13,917 nucleotides of DNA from Candidatus Eiseniibacteriota bacterium (GTDB taxonomy: Bacteria; Eisenbacteria; RBG-16-71-46; CAIMUX01; VGJL01): positions 1-13,917 of the forward strand of contig WJJW01000122.1 of the NCBI GenBank assembly GCA_014729455.1, read 5' to 3'. Made by a program: the position numbers and the translations under genes. Shown here piece by piece: positions 1-7,006 of the stretch. How positions within the stretch are numbered: position 1 is the stretch's first letter; every line of letters starts with the position of its first letter. The notes beneath the pieces are model-generated. The model worked only from the letters and a program-made list of their open reading frames with translations, had not been told where the DNA came from and searched no databases.

Positions 1-2
1 AT

Positions 3-779
3 GTGTACACGTTCACAGGCAATGGTGGAATCGTTCACGCAATCGAGCCCGAACAATTCGATACCGAAGGGACGTTCACGCTGAACACCGTGCCGGGAGG
101 AGCCACGGTGGAGCGGGCCCTTTTCATCACCGGACTCTGGGACAGCGCCGGATCCGCGACGAATTCCATGCAATTCGTGTTCGATGGCCAGAGCTACGGG
201 ACCGAGGTCGCCGACGTGGTGGATCCCGACGACGACGAGGGAGTGTTCGATCTCGCCGGCTACCTCGTCGACGTCACCGCCGATGTGCCCGGCAACGGCA
301 CTTACGAATTCTCGGCGGTTCCGGATCAGGGGGGAACCGGATCCTTCGGCTATCTCCTCGCCGTCATCTATCGCGACACCAATGCCCCGGCCGCCCGCGT
401 CGATGTCAACTTCGGCGCCGAATCTCTACGCGAGAGCCCCTCCATGACCTCCTTCGCGGGCATCGAACCGGGGGGGGCGACCCTCTTCGTCTTCGTCGAG
501 GCGGACCAGCCCCGTAGCAGCGCCGGGGAGGAGTCGATCGCGTTCAACGGTACGGTGATCGCCGGAGGAGAGGACTCCGACCTCTTCAACTCCAACCAGG
601 GTCCCGCTTGCTCGTTCTTCGAGCTGCCCGTGACGGCGGTCGCCGGGGCGAACACGAATACGATCACCACCGGCGAGGACTGGATCGGCTGGCACTACTC
701 GGCGCTCGTCTCTCCGCCCGCGGCGACGTCGACCGAGTCAAGGTCGTGGGGAGCCATCAAGAGCGGCTATCGCGACTGA
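3..779 (+). CDS. Surface beta-sandwich protein, DUF3344-like (5' incomplete)
   Basis: The frame is open to the left edge and there is no signal peptide, so the apparent GTG at 3 is probably internal and the gene starts outside the window. The 258 visible residues are rich in Gly, Asp, Thr and Val and alternate in a way typical of secreted beta-sandwiches. The stretch with YLLAVIYRD followed by a short Asn/Gly segment resembles the LvvvYed core of DUF3344-type surface proteins. No catalytic motif is visible. The protein ends in a compact aromatic/basic tail, W249-G-A-I-K-S-G-Y-R-D, which may be a localisation tag. Role by inference: exported surface or adhesion-type protein. Family assignment is tentative; that it is a real coding region is well supported by length and G/C-rich third codon positions. 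Confidence 0.75.
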   Translation: MYTFTGNGGIVHAIEPEQFDTEGTFTLNTVPGGATVERALFITGLWDSAGSATNSMQFVFDGQSYGTEVADVVDPDDDEGVFDLAGYLVDVTADVPGNGTYEFSAVPDQGGTGSFGYLLAVIYRDTNAPAARVDVNFGAESLRESPSMTSFAGIEPGGATLFVFVEADQPRSSAGEESIAFNGTVIAGGEDSDLFNSNQGPACSFFELPVTAVAGANTNTITTGEDWIGWHYSALVSPPAATSTESRSWGAIKSGYRD

Positions 780-926
780 GCCGTACGCGACGCTGACCGG
801 CCTCGAGAATCGCGCCGACGCAAGGTCCAGGAAGCGGAGGGCGTCCTGGTTGACGTCGGAGATGAACCGGCTGCCGTGGTCGCGTTCTACTCGCCGGTCG
901 GGATCGACGTCTGGTCCGTTGCTCAT
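738..926 (-). other. Possible coding remnant, unrecognised
   Basis: A short leftward frame of about 62 codons has strongly G/C-biased third positions, especially 795-920, like the real genes here and unlike decayed spacer. The peptide contains a segment with DHGSRFISDVNQDALRFLDLA. I do not recognise the family. There is no clear ribosome binding site, and the 3' end overlaps the last codons of the rightward gene ending at 779. It may be the start of a lost gene or an old fragment. Confidence 0.2.
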
Positions 927-955
927 AAGACGTCCGGCCGTACGGTAGTGCGATC

Positions 956-978
956 ATCCGTCGTACTGAGTGACGGAT
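956..978. other. Small inverted repeat (7-bp stem)
   Basis: ATCCGTC at 956-962 is the reverse complement of GACGGAT at 972-978, with a 9-nt loop. No T-run follows, so terminator function is not supported. It sits just before the decarboxylase remnant. Confidence 0.25.
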
Positions 979-1245
979 CTGACGCTGGATCTTCCGAGGT
1001 TCCGACAGGCCTTCACCCACTGCAGGTACGCCAGGGGTCCCGACCGCCGTCGCGCCGACACTGCGCGATCGCTACGGCTCCTGGACGCCGTTGACAACCG
1101 CGGCGTACTGTTCCCGACGCCAACGAGCCTCCCGGAACGTCTGGTGCTCCGGATGAGCATCGGCGGAACGACAACCCGACGGATTTGCGTCGAGCAGACG
1201 TAGGCGCGGATCACCGAGGGGGCGGCGAAGGTTATCATCGGATCC
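979..1245 (+). pseudogene. C-terminal remnant of PLP-dependent group II (aromatic amino acid) decarboxylase
   Basis: Read rightward, the segment gives CRYARGP, then LLDAVDNRGVLFPTPTSL, then RLVLRMSIGGTTTRR, then CVEQT, an in-frame TAG at 1201, and ARITEGAAKVI. This follows the order of the C-terminal domain of aromatic-L-amino-acid decarboxylases: VCFR, the N-x-x-G stretch, the KFVLRFAI strand, then HVxxAWxxIxxLAxxV. The TAG sits exactly where the family has Trp, so a TGG to TAG change is likely. The PLP-lysine domain is absent. The end overlaps the terminal codons of the leftward carboxypeptidase gene. It is a decayed fragment with no expected activity. The call rests on motif order; similarity is clear but short. 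Confidence 0.6.
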
Positions 1246-4200
1246 TGATGAGCTTCCCGTGTCTGGGCGGTGACCCGTTCGCCTGCACCTGATAGAAGTA
1301 GATTCCCGGCGCGGTGCTGGTCCCACCGTCAGACTCGCCATCCCACGTAAGTGTCCACATTCCAGCCGATCTCTCCGTCGCAGGGTAATGCCGGACACGA
1401 CGGCCGGATGCATCGAAGATCGAAATACCCACCGAGGCTCGTTGCAGCAATGCGAAGCGGATGTCCGTTCCCGATGACGAGGGGTTCGGAGATGGAGGGT
1501 ACAGCTGCAGGATGCTCTTACCGAGGGACGTCTCGCGAGGCGGCTCGGGAGCGTCGACCGTAACTCCCGGTTCGTGTACGGCCATGACGTAGTCGTTGCC
1601 GTCCTGGCGCCAGTCGATCTCCAGAGCGACGAGGTCGTAGGACGTTTCCTCCCCACGCTGGATGATCGAGCTGAAGATCGGATCCGGGGACGGGATTGCC
1701 GGGACGACCACGTCGTAGAGGTAGTCCTCCTCGATGGCGAGGTGCATTTCACCCTGGATGTCTTCACCCGCCCGAATTGTCCACTGGAAGTCCGATCCGT
1801 CTCCCTCGCTTGCCGGGATGGTGATGCTCTCACCGGGTAAGATGTAGTAGAACTCTTCATGGTTGGGCGTCTGAACCAGGAGGCCACCGGCGGTTTCGCC
1901 GAGATTGGTGATCACGATGTCATCATGCGCTTCGAAGGGAGCGACCCCGAAGGGAACGACCTCGGCCGGATCCAGACCCACTTCGCACGTTCGGCGGACA
2001 TGCATGAGGGCATCCGTTTCGGCTACGTCTGCAGTGGCATGGAAGAGATCGATCTGCATGTCGTAAGGCGTGGTCGGATTCATGGAGAAGATGTTCTTCT
2101 CGTCGGACCGCGCCGTGATGTCATCCACGACCCGGAGATAGTCCAGGGACCAGTCATCGATCGGCTGCCAGGTGGCGCAGTCGGCGATGCCGAGTGTGAG
2201 GAGCCGCCCGGCATCCGCCTCGGGGGTCCATGTCTTGTCGGTTCCAAATGTCGTGGCGATGGCACGTCCAAGAGTGCCTTCGGCCGAAACGCACCACGTT
2301 TCGTCGGCCGCCGGGGTCCACCCCCCTTTGATGCCGGAGCCGTTGAGTCCCCACATGTTGTTGAGGATCCAATTTTGGAAGCTCTGGAAGTTGTAGAGGA
2401 CCGCCTCTCCATACTGGAGGCGTAGCACCGTTTTCTCGTCCGTATTGGAGAACGCACGGAAACGCTCGTTGGCCATGGCGGCGCGGCTGAGGAGAGCCAT
2501 GTCGTAGGCGGTGGAGTAGTGGTCGCCGAGATCGGGGCCCACGGCTTCCTGCTCGAAGCCGTTCGGGTTGTTGAAGTGCGTATCGAGCATCCCCAGTTCC
2601 TGCGCGCGGGCGTTCATCTCGTTGACGAAGGCCGGAATGGACTCCTCGGGCCCGTTGCTGCCGTGCAGGAGATCAGCGATAGCGTGGGCGGCGTCGTTGG
2701 CGGAGATGAGAAGAGCCAGGTACATGAGGCTCTCGAGGGTGAGCTGCTCTCCCTGTATGAGGTCCGCGGAGGACCCTCCTACGTTGCTGGGGATCCATCC
2801 GGGAACGGTATAGACGGCACCCAGTGAAACGTAGTCGGCGTGGTCCGGCGGCAGCTGGGTTCGCTCGCATGCAATGAGAATCGTCATGATCTTCGTCGTG
2901 CTCGCGATCAAGATCTGATCGAACGGCTTCTGGGAGAAGATGATCTGGTTCTGGCAGTCCGTGACGAACGCCGTCTTGTGTCCCTGCCAGTAGAACTGAC
3001 GCCAAGGAGCCACGACGTGCACGAGCCCCCTCTCGCCGTTCTCACCGGACGCTCCGATCACGAGCGTTCCCTGGCCGGTCGCGTCGAATGCGCCGAAGGC
3101 GACGGCCGAGCCGAGATGGTCCCCGACCTCGGGAGCCTCGCCGATGGAATTCTGCCCGTAGATGTAGTACCCGGATGAGCCCAGGCCGCTCGTTCCCCCG
3201 AGGATGATGTGGGCCATCCCCGCGTTGCCCACGCCGCCGAAATCCTTCTTGGGGGTCCCGATGGCCAGATCCATGAAGCTGTCTTCCTCGAAGTAGCCGG
3301 CAGCGAGATTGGTTCCGAACTCGTCCTGCTCCTCCGCGGACACACCGAACATGTCCTGGACCAGCACGACGGTCGTGTTCTCGTCGGGTCCCTCCTCGCT
3401 TCCCGTCACGACGAGGACTCGGCCCGCGGACGACAACGAGCCGATGATGCGTCCGGGCTCGCCGACGGCGACCTGGTCGTACACGCCGGACTTCACGGTG
3501 GCGAGGGAGTAGCCGAAATTGGCGGCCCAGGAGACGTCGTCGGCGATCTTGGCCGTGAAGGCAACGGCACCGACTTCCGTGAGACCGTCGTCCGTCCCGG
3601 GGATCACGTAGCATACCCCCGCCCCGTCCAGGCCGAAGGCCTCGCGGTAGGGAGCCCCGACCACCAGGTCCCCGCGCGTGTTTCCGATGACGTTTCCGGC
3701 CGCCAGCGAGAGGCCGAAGTGGTCCTCGATATCGATGGAGGCGCCGAGCTTTTCGGCCGTGAAGAGGTCGCTTCCGCCGAAAGGTCCGGTCGCAGCTCCG
3801 TAGACGATGAACACCGTTCCTTCCCGCACCCCCCTGGATGGGCTGCCGATGGCGATGTCTTCGTGCGTGTCGTTGTTGAAGTTCCCCGTCACAAGCGAGC
3901 TTCCGAAGAGATCGAACTCGAGCGAAACCCCATCCAGGTCCTGCTGGACGTAGCTGACCCAGGGTTGGAGACCGCTCGGCGAACCGGCGTAGATGTAGAT
4001 CCGGCCGGCGCCCCTGTAGCCGTTCACCTCTTCTCCGGGCGCACCGACGACGAGGTCGGCGAAGTTGTCGTCGTTGAGATCCGCGGCGGCCAGAGCGAAG
4101 CCGAACCGCTGATTCCGATCGAGGGGAACCCCGAAGTCGGAGGGATCGAGCGTGAAGGCCTCCACGTGTGTCAGGCCCTGGGCGCTTCCGAGGTTGACCG

Positions 4201-4459
4201 TGACGATCCCGACACCGGTTTCGCCCTGTAGCCCTTCGTCCGGAGCCCCGGTGGCGAGATCCCCCCTTCCGTCCCCGTTGAAGTCGCCGGCCGCGAAGGC
4301 GTGGCCGTGGAGATCGCCCGGCTCCGAGATTTCGGCGGACTCCGCTCCTTGCCGGATGATGGAGAGGTGGGCCTGGGCTCCGTCCCAACTTCCGGCCACC
4401 ATGGCGGCAAGCGCGAAGAGAGGAACGGAGAGACGGAGAAGCTGGCTTCGAAACATCAT
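1235..4459 (-). CDS. Secreted FG-GAP beta-propeller / S11 D-Ala-D-Ala carboxypeptidase fusion with FlgD-like sorting domain
   Basis: The 1074-residue product starts at the ATG-ATG at 4459, preceded by AAGGAG five bases upstream. Upstream in-frame codons lie in IS91-derived DNA and are not used. Residues 1-30 form a signal peptide ending AQA. Seven FG-GAP repeats follow at about 54-73, 119-141, 184-207, 247-270, 314-336, 380-403 and 448-472, some with Ca-binding-type D-x-N-x-D-G (D59-N61-D63), enough for a complete seven-blade propeller. Residues ~495-760 match peptidase S11 (penicillin-binding-type DD-carboxypeptidase): S520-T-T-K523, S586-A-N588 and K711-G-G713 in place of K-T-G. A beta-rich linker (~800-975) leads to a FlgD/T9SS-like domain (~980-1074) with YPPSPNPSSSG, IFDASGRRVR and GIYFYQVQ. 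Expected site is the periplasm or cell surface. Inference: a wall-trimming or surface peptidase displayed by a propeller. Single gene; an operon is not evident. Confidence 0.92.
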   Translation of the reverse strand: MMFRSQLLRLSVPLFALAAMVAGSWDGAQAHLSIIRQGAESAEISEPGDLHGHAFAAGDFNGDGRGDLATGAPDEGLQGETGVGIVTVNLGSAQGLTHVEAFTLDPSDFGVPLDRNQRFGFALAAADLNDDNFADLVVGAPGEEVNGYRGAGRIYIYAGSPSGLQPWVSYVQQDLDGVSLEFDLFGSSLVTGNFNNDTHEDIAIGSPSRGVREGTVFIVYGAATGPFGGSDLFTAEKLGASIDIEDHFGLSLAAGNVIGNTRGDLVVGAPYREAFGLDGAGVCYVIPGTDDGLTEVGAVAFTAKIADDVSWAANFGYSLATVKSGVYDQVAVGEPGRIIGSLSSAGRVLVVTGSEEGPDENTTVVLVQDMFGVSAEEQDEFGTNLAAGYFEEDSFMDLAIGTPKKDFGGVGNAGMAHIILGGTSGLGSSGYYIYGQNSIGEAPEVGDHLGSAVAFGAFDATGQGTLVIGASGENGERGLVHVVAPWRQFYWQGHKTAFVTDCQNQIIFSQKPFDQILIASTTKIMTILIACERTQLPPDHADYVSLGAVYTVPGWIPSNVGGSSADLIQGEQLTLESLMYLALLISANDAAHAIADLLHGSNGPEESIPAFVNEMNARAQELGMLDTHFNNPNGFEQEAVGPDLGDHYSTAYDMALLSRAAMANERFRAFSNTDEKTVLRLQYGEAVLYNFQSFQNWILNNMWGLNGSGIKGGWTPAADETWCVSAEGTLGRAIATTFGTDKTWTPEADAGRLLTLGIADCATWQPIDDWSLDYLRVVDDITARSDEKNIFSMNPTTPYDMQIDLFHATADVAETDALMHVRRTCEVGLDPAEVVPFGVAPFEAHDDIVITNLGETAGGLLVQTPNHEEFYYILPGESITIPASEGDGSDFQWTIRAGEDIQGEMHLAIEEDYLYDVVVPAIPSPDPIFSSIIQRGEETSYDLVALEIDWRQDGNDYVMAVHEPGVTVDAPEPPRETSLGKSILQLYPPSPNPSSSGTDIRFALLQRASVGISIFDASGRRVRHYPATERSAGMWTLTWDGESDGGTSTAPGIYFYQVQANGSPPRHGKLIRIR

Positions 4460-4464
4460 CGGGT

Positions 4465-4470
4465 CTCCTT
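4465..4470 (-). promoter_or_regulatory. Ribosome binding site fixing the start of the propeller-carboxypeptidase gene
   Basis: Leftward AAGGAG lies five bases before the double ATG at 4459. It decides the start, because the frame stays open for 93 further codons upstream into repeat DNA and the signal peptide begins exactly here. Confidence 0.8.
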
Positions 4471-4562
4471 GCCTGGGGCGATCGAATGCGGGGCGGCACA
4501 CCCTTCGGGGGCGGCCCCTTTTCCTGGAGAATGCAGGGAATGTGAAAAGCGAACGGCCGCTG

Positions 4563-5078
4563 GCCGATGGAAGATTCGATCGCCTTGGAATCCCCGCATG
4601 GCCGGTCTGGGCTTGCGTGACTTCGAGCATTCCGGGGCTTCTCTTCGGTCTTCTCGCCTCTTCGGCGATTTGGCGGGGTTCCGGAGCCACGGCGTGGGGA
4701 GACAATGGATCAGACACGGACCTTTCGCCAACGATCACTCGGTTTGCTTGCCTTTCGGATAGACCTCTCCCCTGCGGTCGAAGGGAACCATCCCCTCTCG
4801 GTCGTGGGAAACCTCGCGGAGGGCGCCGACGAGCCCCGCCGGCCCTCGATCGTTCCCTCCCGGCGGCGGACGGATCGCGCGCTCCGAGACGATCGTCTCG
4901 CTCCCGCCGTCACTGTCCGTCTCGTAGTGCCGTCCTTCCTCCTCGGCCAGGGCGAATCCCACTGGAGAAGTCTCGCCGGTGAGAGCGTCAGAGCTCTTAC
5001 GAGAAGCCCGAGGTGGCAGACGATCTTCTCGACGACATCCGGGTCGGTCAGAAAGGCCAGCACCTTCATCGAAACGCG
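4563..5078 (-). mobile_element. IS91-family relic, copy A (transposase C-terminus plus 3' tail)
   Basis: On the minus strand from 5069 the frame reads MKVLAFLTDPDVVEKIVCHLGL, the conserved end of IS91-type Y2 rolling-circle transposases, where it normally follows a CxxCGG zinc motif. The frame is then shifted, and a tail containing SETIVSERAIRPPPGGN follows. The rest of the transposase is gone. DNA from about 4740 to 5070 aligns with 6910-7255 (copy B), including a 25-nt identical block at 5034-5058 and 7220-7244. The non-coding tail at 4563-4773 aligns with copy C at 11107-11320, roughly three bases in four by eye. The low-coordinate side would be the origin (oriIS-like) end. Also accounts for most of the 640-bp gap between the flanking genes. 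Confidence 0.75.
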
Positions 5079-5101
5079 CTTTCCCGAGGCGCTCCACGAA
5101 T

Positions 5102-5449
5102 GGGGAGTTCCATGGGCAGGGAAGATCCAACTTGATCGAGATCCAGAAGGGCAGCATGCCGATCAAGGACGCATGAGAGACCGTCACCTACCCATTGAAC
5201 AGCGAGGTTGCCAACATGCACCCGCTCGGCCGGACCGATGAGAGCGGGCGGATCCGCTGGACTCCGGCCTCGGCGGAGATCGCCACCGTGACCGTCGAGG
5301 CGGAGGAGATCGATCCGAACTCGCTGACTGCTCCCGTGAGGTTCTGGGAGCCGCCCTGGTGCGGGGTTGCGATCTTGATCCTTGCGGCGATGATCCTCTT
5401 CGGCGACACCGGTTACTCGTTCGCAAAGACCTTCGCCCAGCGGGCGTGA
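5102..5449 (+). pseudogene. 5'-truncated, stop-interrupted Ig-like/TM protein fragment
   Basis: A single frame carries coding-type codon use on both sides of a TGA at 5174-5176. Before it is SNLIEIQKGSMPIKDA; after it, ETVTYPL, then LGRTDESGRIRWTP, ATVTVEAE and a hydrophobic helix CGVAILILAAMILFG near the end. The pattern of a variable P-x-x-A turn followed by G-R-T-D-x-x-G-R-x-x-W-T-P is typical of carboxypeptidase-regulatory or Ig-like domains in exported proteins, here with a C-terminal membrane anchor. The 5' part is lost at the junction with IS91 relic A. GGA to TGA at 5174 is the simplest explanation of the stop. An ATG at 5216 with GAGG eight bases upstream could restart a 77-residue single-TM peptide, so some expression is possible. 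Substrate and role unknown. Confidence 0.55.
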
Positions 5450-5708
5450 GAACTCCCCAAGAGAACCCGGCAGGGTCCAAGTCCTCGAAAAGACCCGGTG
5501 GGATGCCGGACCGAGCTTCTTGCTTGGAAGTGACGGAGACAAGGAAACCGTCCCCTCCGAAGTTGCTTGCCCGCGACGGGACGTCCGAGTACCTTCCTCC
5601 ACGCCGTTGGTCATCAAGGCCCGGGCCACCCGGGGGACCCTGGGTTCAAATCCGTCCTCGGCCCGAGCGGGAGAGGTTCAGTCCATCGCCATGTGGAGGA
5701 GTGACAAG
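5450..5708. other. Intergenic spacer, no supported gene
   Basis: No frame has convincing coding character. A GGTTCAAATCC string near 5643 mimics a tRNA T-loop but its stem does not pair. The ribosome binding site of the next gene is at its right end. Confidence 0.5.
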
Positions 5709-6377
5709 ATGAAGAAGGTCGTCATTGGCGCCATTCTTACCGCCGCCATCATGTCTCAATCACCAGCCGCGGCCGAGCCGGGTGCCTGGTCGAGCCGGCT
5801 CGAGCTATCTGTGGCGGACATAACCCACGACGGGAGCAGCGAACTCCTGGGCAATCAAGGCTGTAAAGAGACGGGGTACTCCGCGAAGGGGAAGTCCAAG
5901 ATGGGAGCCGCCTTCGAGGTCATCCGCGGAATTTCCTCCTCCGGTGCGATCTTCGGAAGGGTCTGGATCTGGACGGATGCCGGGCACGACTACATGATCC
6001 ACGAGCAGGAGTGTGTTTCATCCGGCTTCATGGACTCGTTCGATCAGCGTGGCGACCTCAATTCGTGGGGACAGGCATTCGTAGTCGGTGCGGAACGAAC
6101 CATGCCGATCGGGAGCTCAGGTCGGGGGAGAATCGTCGTGGGCGTCGGTGCCGGTAGAGGGATCGTGACGACGGAGTACGATCTGCAATTCCGTGACGCC
6201 ACCGACTCCCGCACTGATCGCAGCGGGCGATCGGTCGGCTCCGGTCTCGCAATCTTGGCGCGCGTGGCGGGGGAGTACGGGCGGGTCGGAGTGGGCTTCT
6301 CGGCATGGCAGGTCGATGCTTCGGAGATCGACTTGTCGGTACGGAGCCTCGGAGTCGGTTTGTACATCCGAATGTAG
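5709..6377 (+). CDS. Small secreted, possibly outer-membrane barrel-like protein
   Basis: The 222-residue product begins at the ATG at 5709, with GGAGGA at 5695-5700 eight bases upstream. The earlier in-frame ATG at 5691 overlaps that site and is rejected. Residues 1-22 are a signal peptide (MKK, hydrophobic core, PAAA cleavage before E23). The mature protein has two cysteines, C52 and C102, that could form a disulfide. Its second half is Gly-rich with alternating polar/apolar strands (RIVVGVGAGRG, GLAILARVAGEYGRVGVGFSAW) and ends GVGLYIRM, which suggests a beta-barrel or beta-sandwich of the outer membrane. I recognise no named family. It stands alone between two relic regions and is followed by a hairpin at 6411. 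Real gene with high confidence, function unknown. Confidence 0.8.
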   Translation: MKKVVIGAILTAAIMSQSPAAAEPGAWSSRLELSVADITHDGSSELLGNQGCKETGYSAKGKSKMGAAFEVIRGISSSGAIFGRVWIWTDAGHDYMIHEQECVSSGFMDSFDQRGDLNSWGQAFVVGAERTMPIGSSGRGRIVVGVGAGRGIVTTEYDLQFRDATDSRTDRSGRSVGSGLAILARVAGEYGRVGVGFSAWQVDASEIDLSVRSLGVGLYIRM

Positions 6378-6410
6378 CAGGAGGGGTCTTTCCCCGACGA
6401 TCCGCTTGGA

Positions 6411-6446
6411 ACGGAGACCGTTCCCCATGTGGAGGGTGGTCTCCGT
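6411..6446. terminator. Perfect 9-bp inverted repeat, possible terminator
   Basis: ACGGAGACC at 6411-6419 pairs perfectly with GGTCTCCGT at 6438-6446, with an 18-nt loop that can add a few G-U pairs. It lies 34 bases past the stop at 6377 and just beyond the 3' end of the leftward FlgD remnant, so it could end transcription from both sides. No U-run follows, so intrinsic termination is uncertain. Confidence 0.4.
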
Positions 6447-6482
6447 CTTGCGGCCCAGCCTTAAAGGTCGGAGCAGCCCAGA

Positions 6483-6680
6483 TCAGGGAAGCAACAGGAC
6501 CTGGCCCGACCGCGAGACCACATCCCGGCCGGTTCGTACGAAGTAGGGGCCGCGCCCGAGGCGCCGGCCCCGATCATTCCGGCCGTCACACGTGACCTCG
6601 GGAGACGTGGGATCCAACGCCATCTCCCGCACCCTCCGGCCGCCGGCATTGTAGATTGCGATGATGCGGCGGGGTGTTCC
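6483..6680 (-). pseudogene. Orphan FlgD-like C-terminal sorting domain remnant
   Basis: The leftward frame reads RRIIAIYNAGGRRVREM, then CDGRNDRGRRLGRGPYFVRT and ends SGQVLLLP. This is the standard order of the FlgD Ig-like/T9SS-type C-terminal domain: hxIYNxxGRxVR, tWDGrnxxGxxhxxGxYFh, KxxlL. The usual Trp before DGRND is Cys, and the usual Val or Ile before YF is Pro, both consistent with decay. The frame continues to an ATG at 6776, but the sequence before the domain is not recognisable and no large upstream protein exists. It is the end of a lost secreted protein, cut off on the side facing IS91 relic B. Confidence 0.6.
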
Positions 6681-6849
6681 CAGACAGACTAGACCGGGGC
6701 TTAGGAGACACGAACTCTTGCGATCCTCCGAACCAGTCAGCCGACTGGACACTTCATCGTCTTCTAGCCGGAGCATGTCCAGTCCGCGGTTGTGCGCGGA
6801 GGACTAAACCAGAGCCTCTTCTTGAATTCTTTCACTCGGTTGGCAGTAG
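6681..6849. other. Degraded spacer
   Basis: Between the FlgD-domain remnant and the tail of IS91 relic B I find no frame with coding character, no RNA gene and no clear signal. Confidence 0.4.
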
Positions 6850-7006
6850 CATGGGCCTGCCGAGGATTGCGGTGACGAGGAAAGGGGGCAAACCCGGCCC
6901 CTTTCACCGATCAATGACCGCTCGGCTTGTCTCCTGGACAGATCCCTCCCCAGCGGCCGAAGGGAACCACCTCCTGCGGTCATGAGGCCGTCCTAGGCAT
7001 ATGGGC
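6850..7006 (-). repeat. IS91 relic copy B, non-coding tail
   Basis: From about 6890 the sequence aligns with copy A at 4725-4790, sharing the CGGTCGAAGGGAACCA-type block (GCGGCCGAAGGGAACCA here, near 6954). Copy B lacks most of the middle of the tail seen in A and C; only the GCATGG...CTGC start near 6850 is suggestive. It lies directly 3' of the transposase remnant, as expected for the origin end of an IS91 element. Confidence 0.5.

Noticed and set aside
3209..4231. Rightward 340-codon open frame inside the propeller region
   Set aside because: Antisense to seven clear FG-GAP repeats; its product has no domain pattern.
4505..4522. GGGG-loop-CCCC followed by TTTT, terminator-like
   Set aside because: The stem is only four base pairs and lies in the leader of a leftward gene with no rightward gene ending nearby.
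5635..5668. GGTTCAAATCC string resembling a tRNA T-loop
   Set aside because: Only two of five T-stem pairs form, no acceptor partner is found upstream and no anticodon arm fits; not an intact tRNA.
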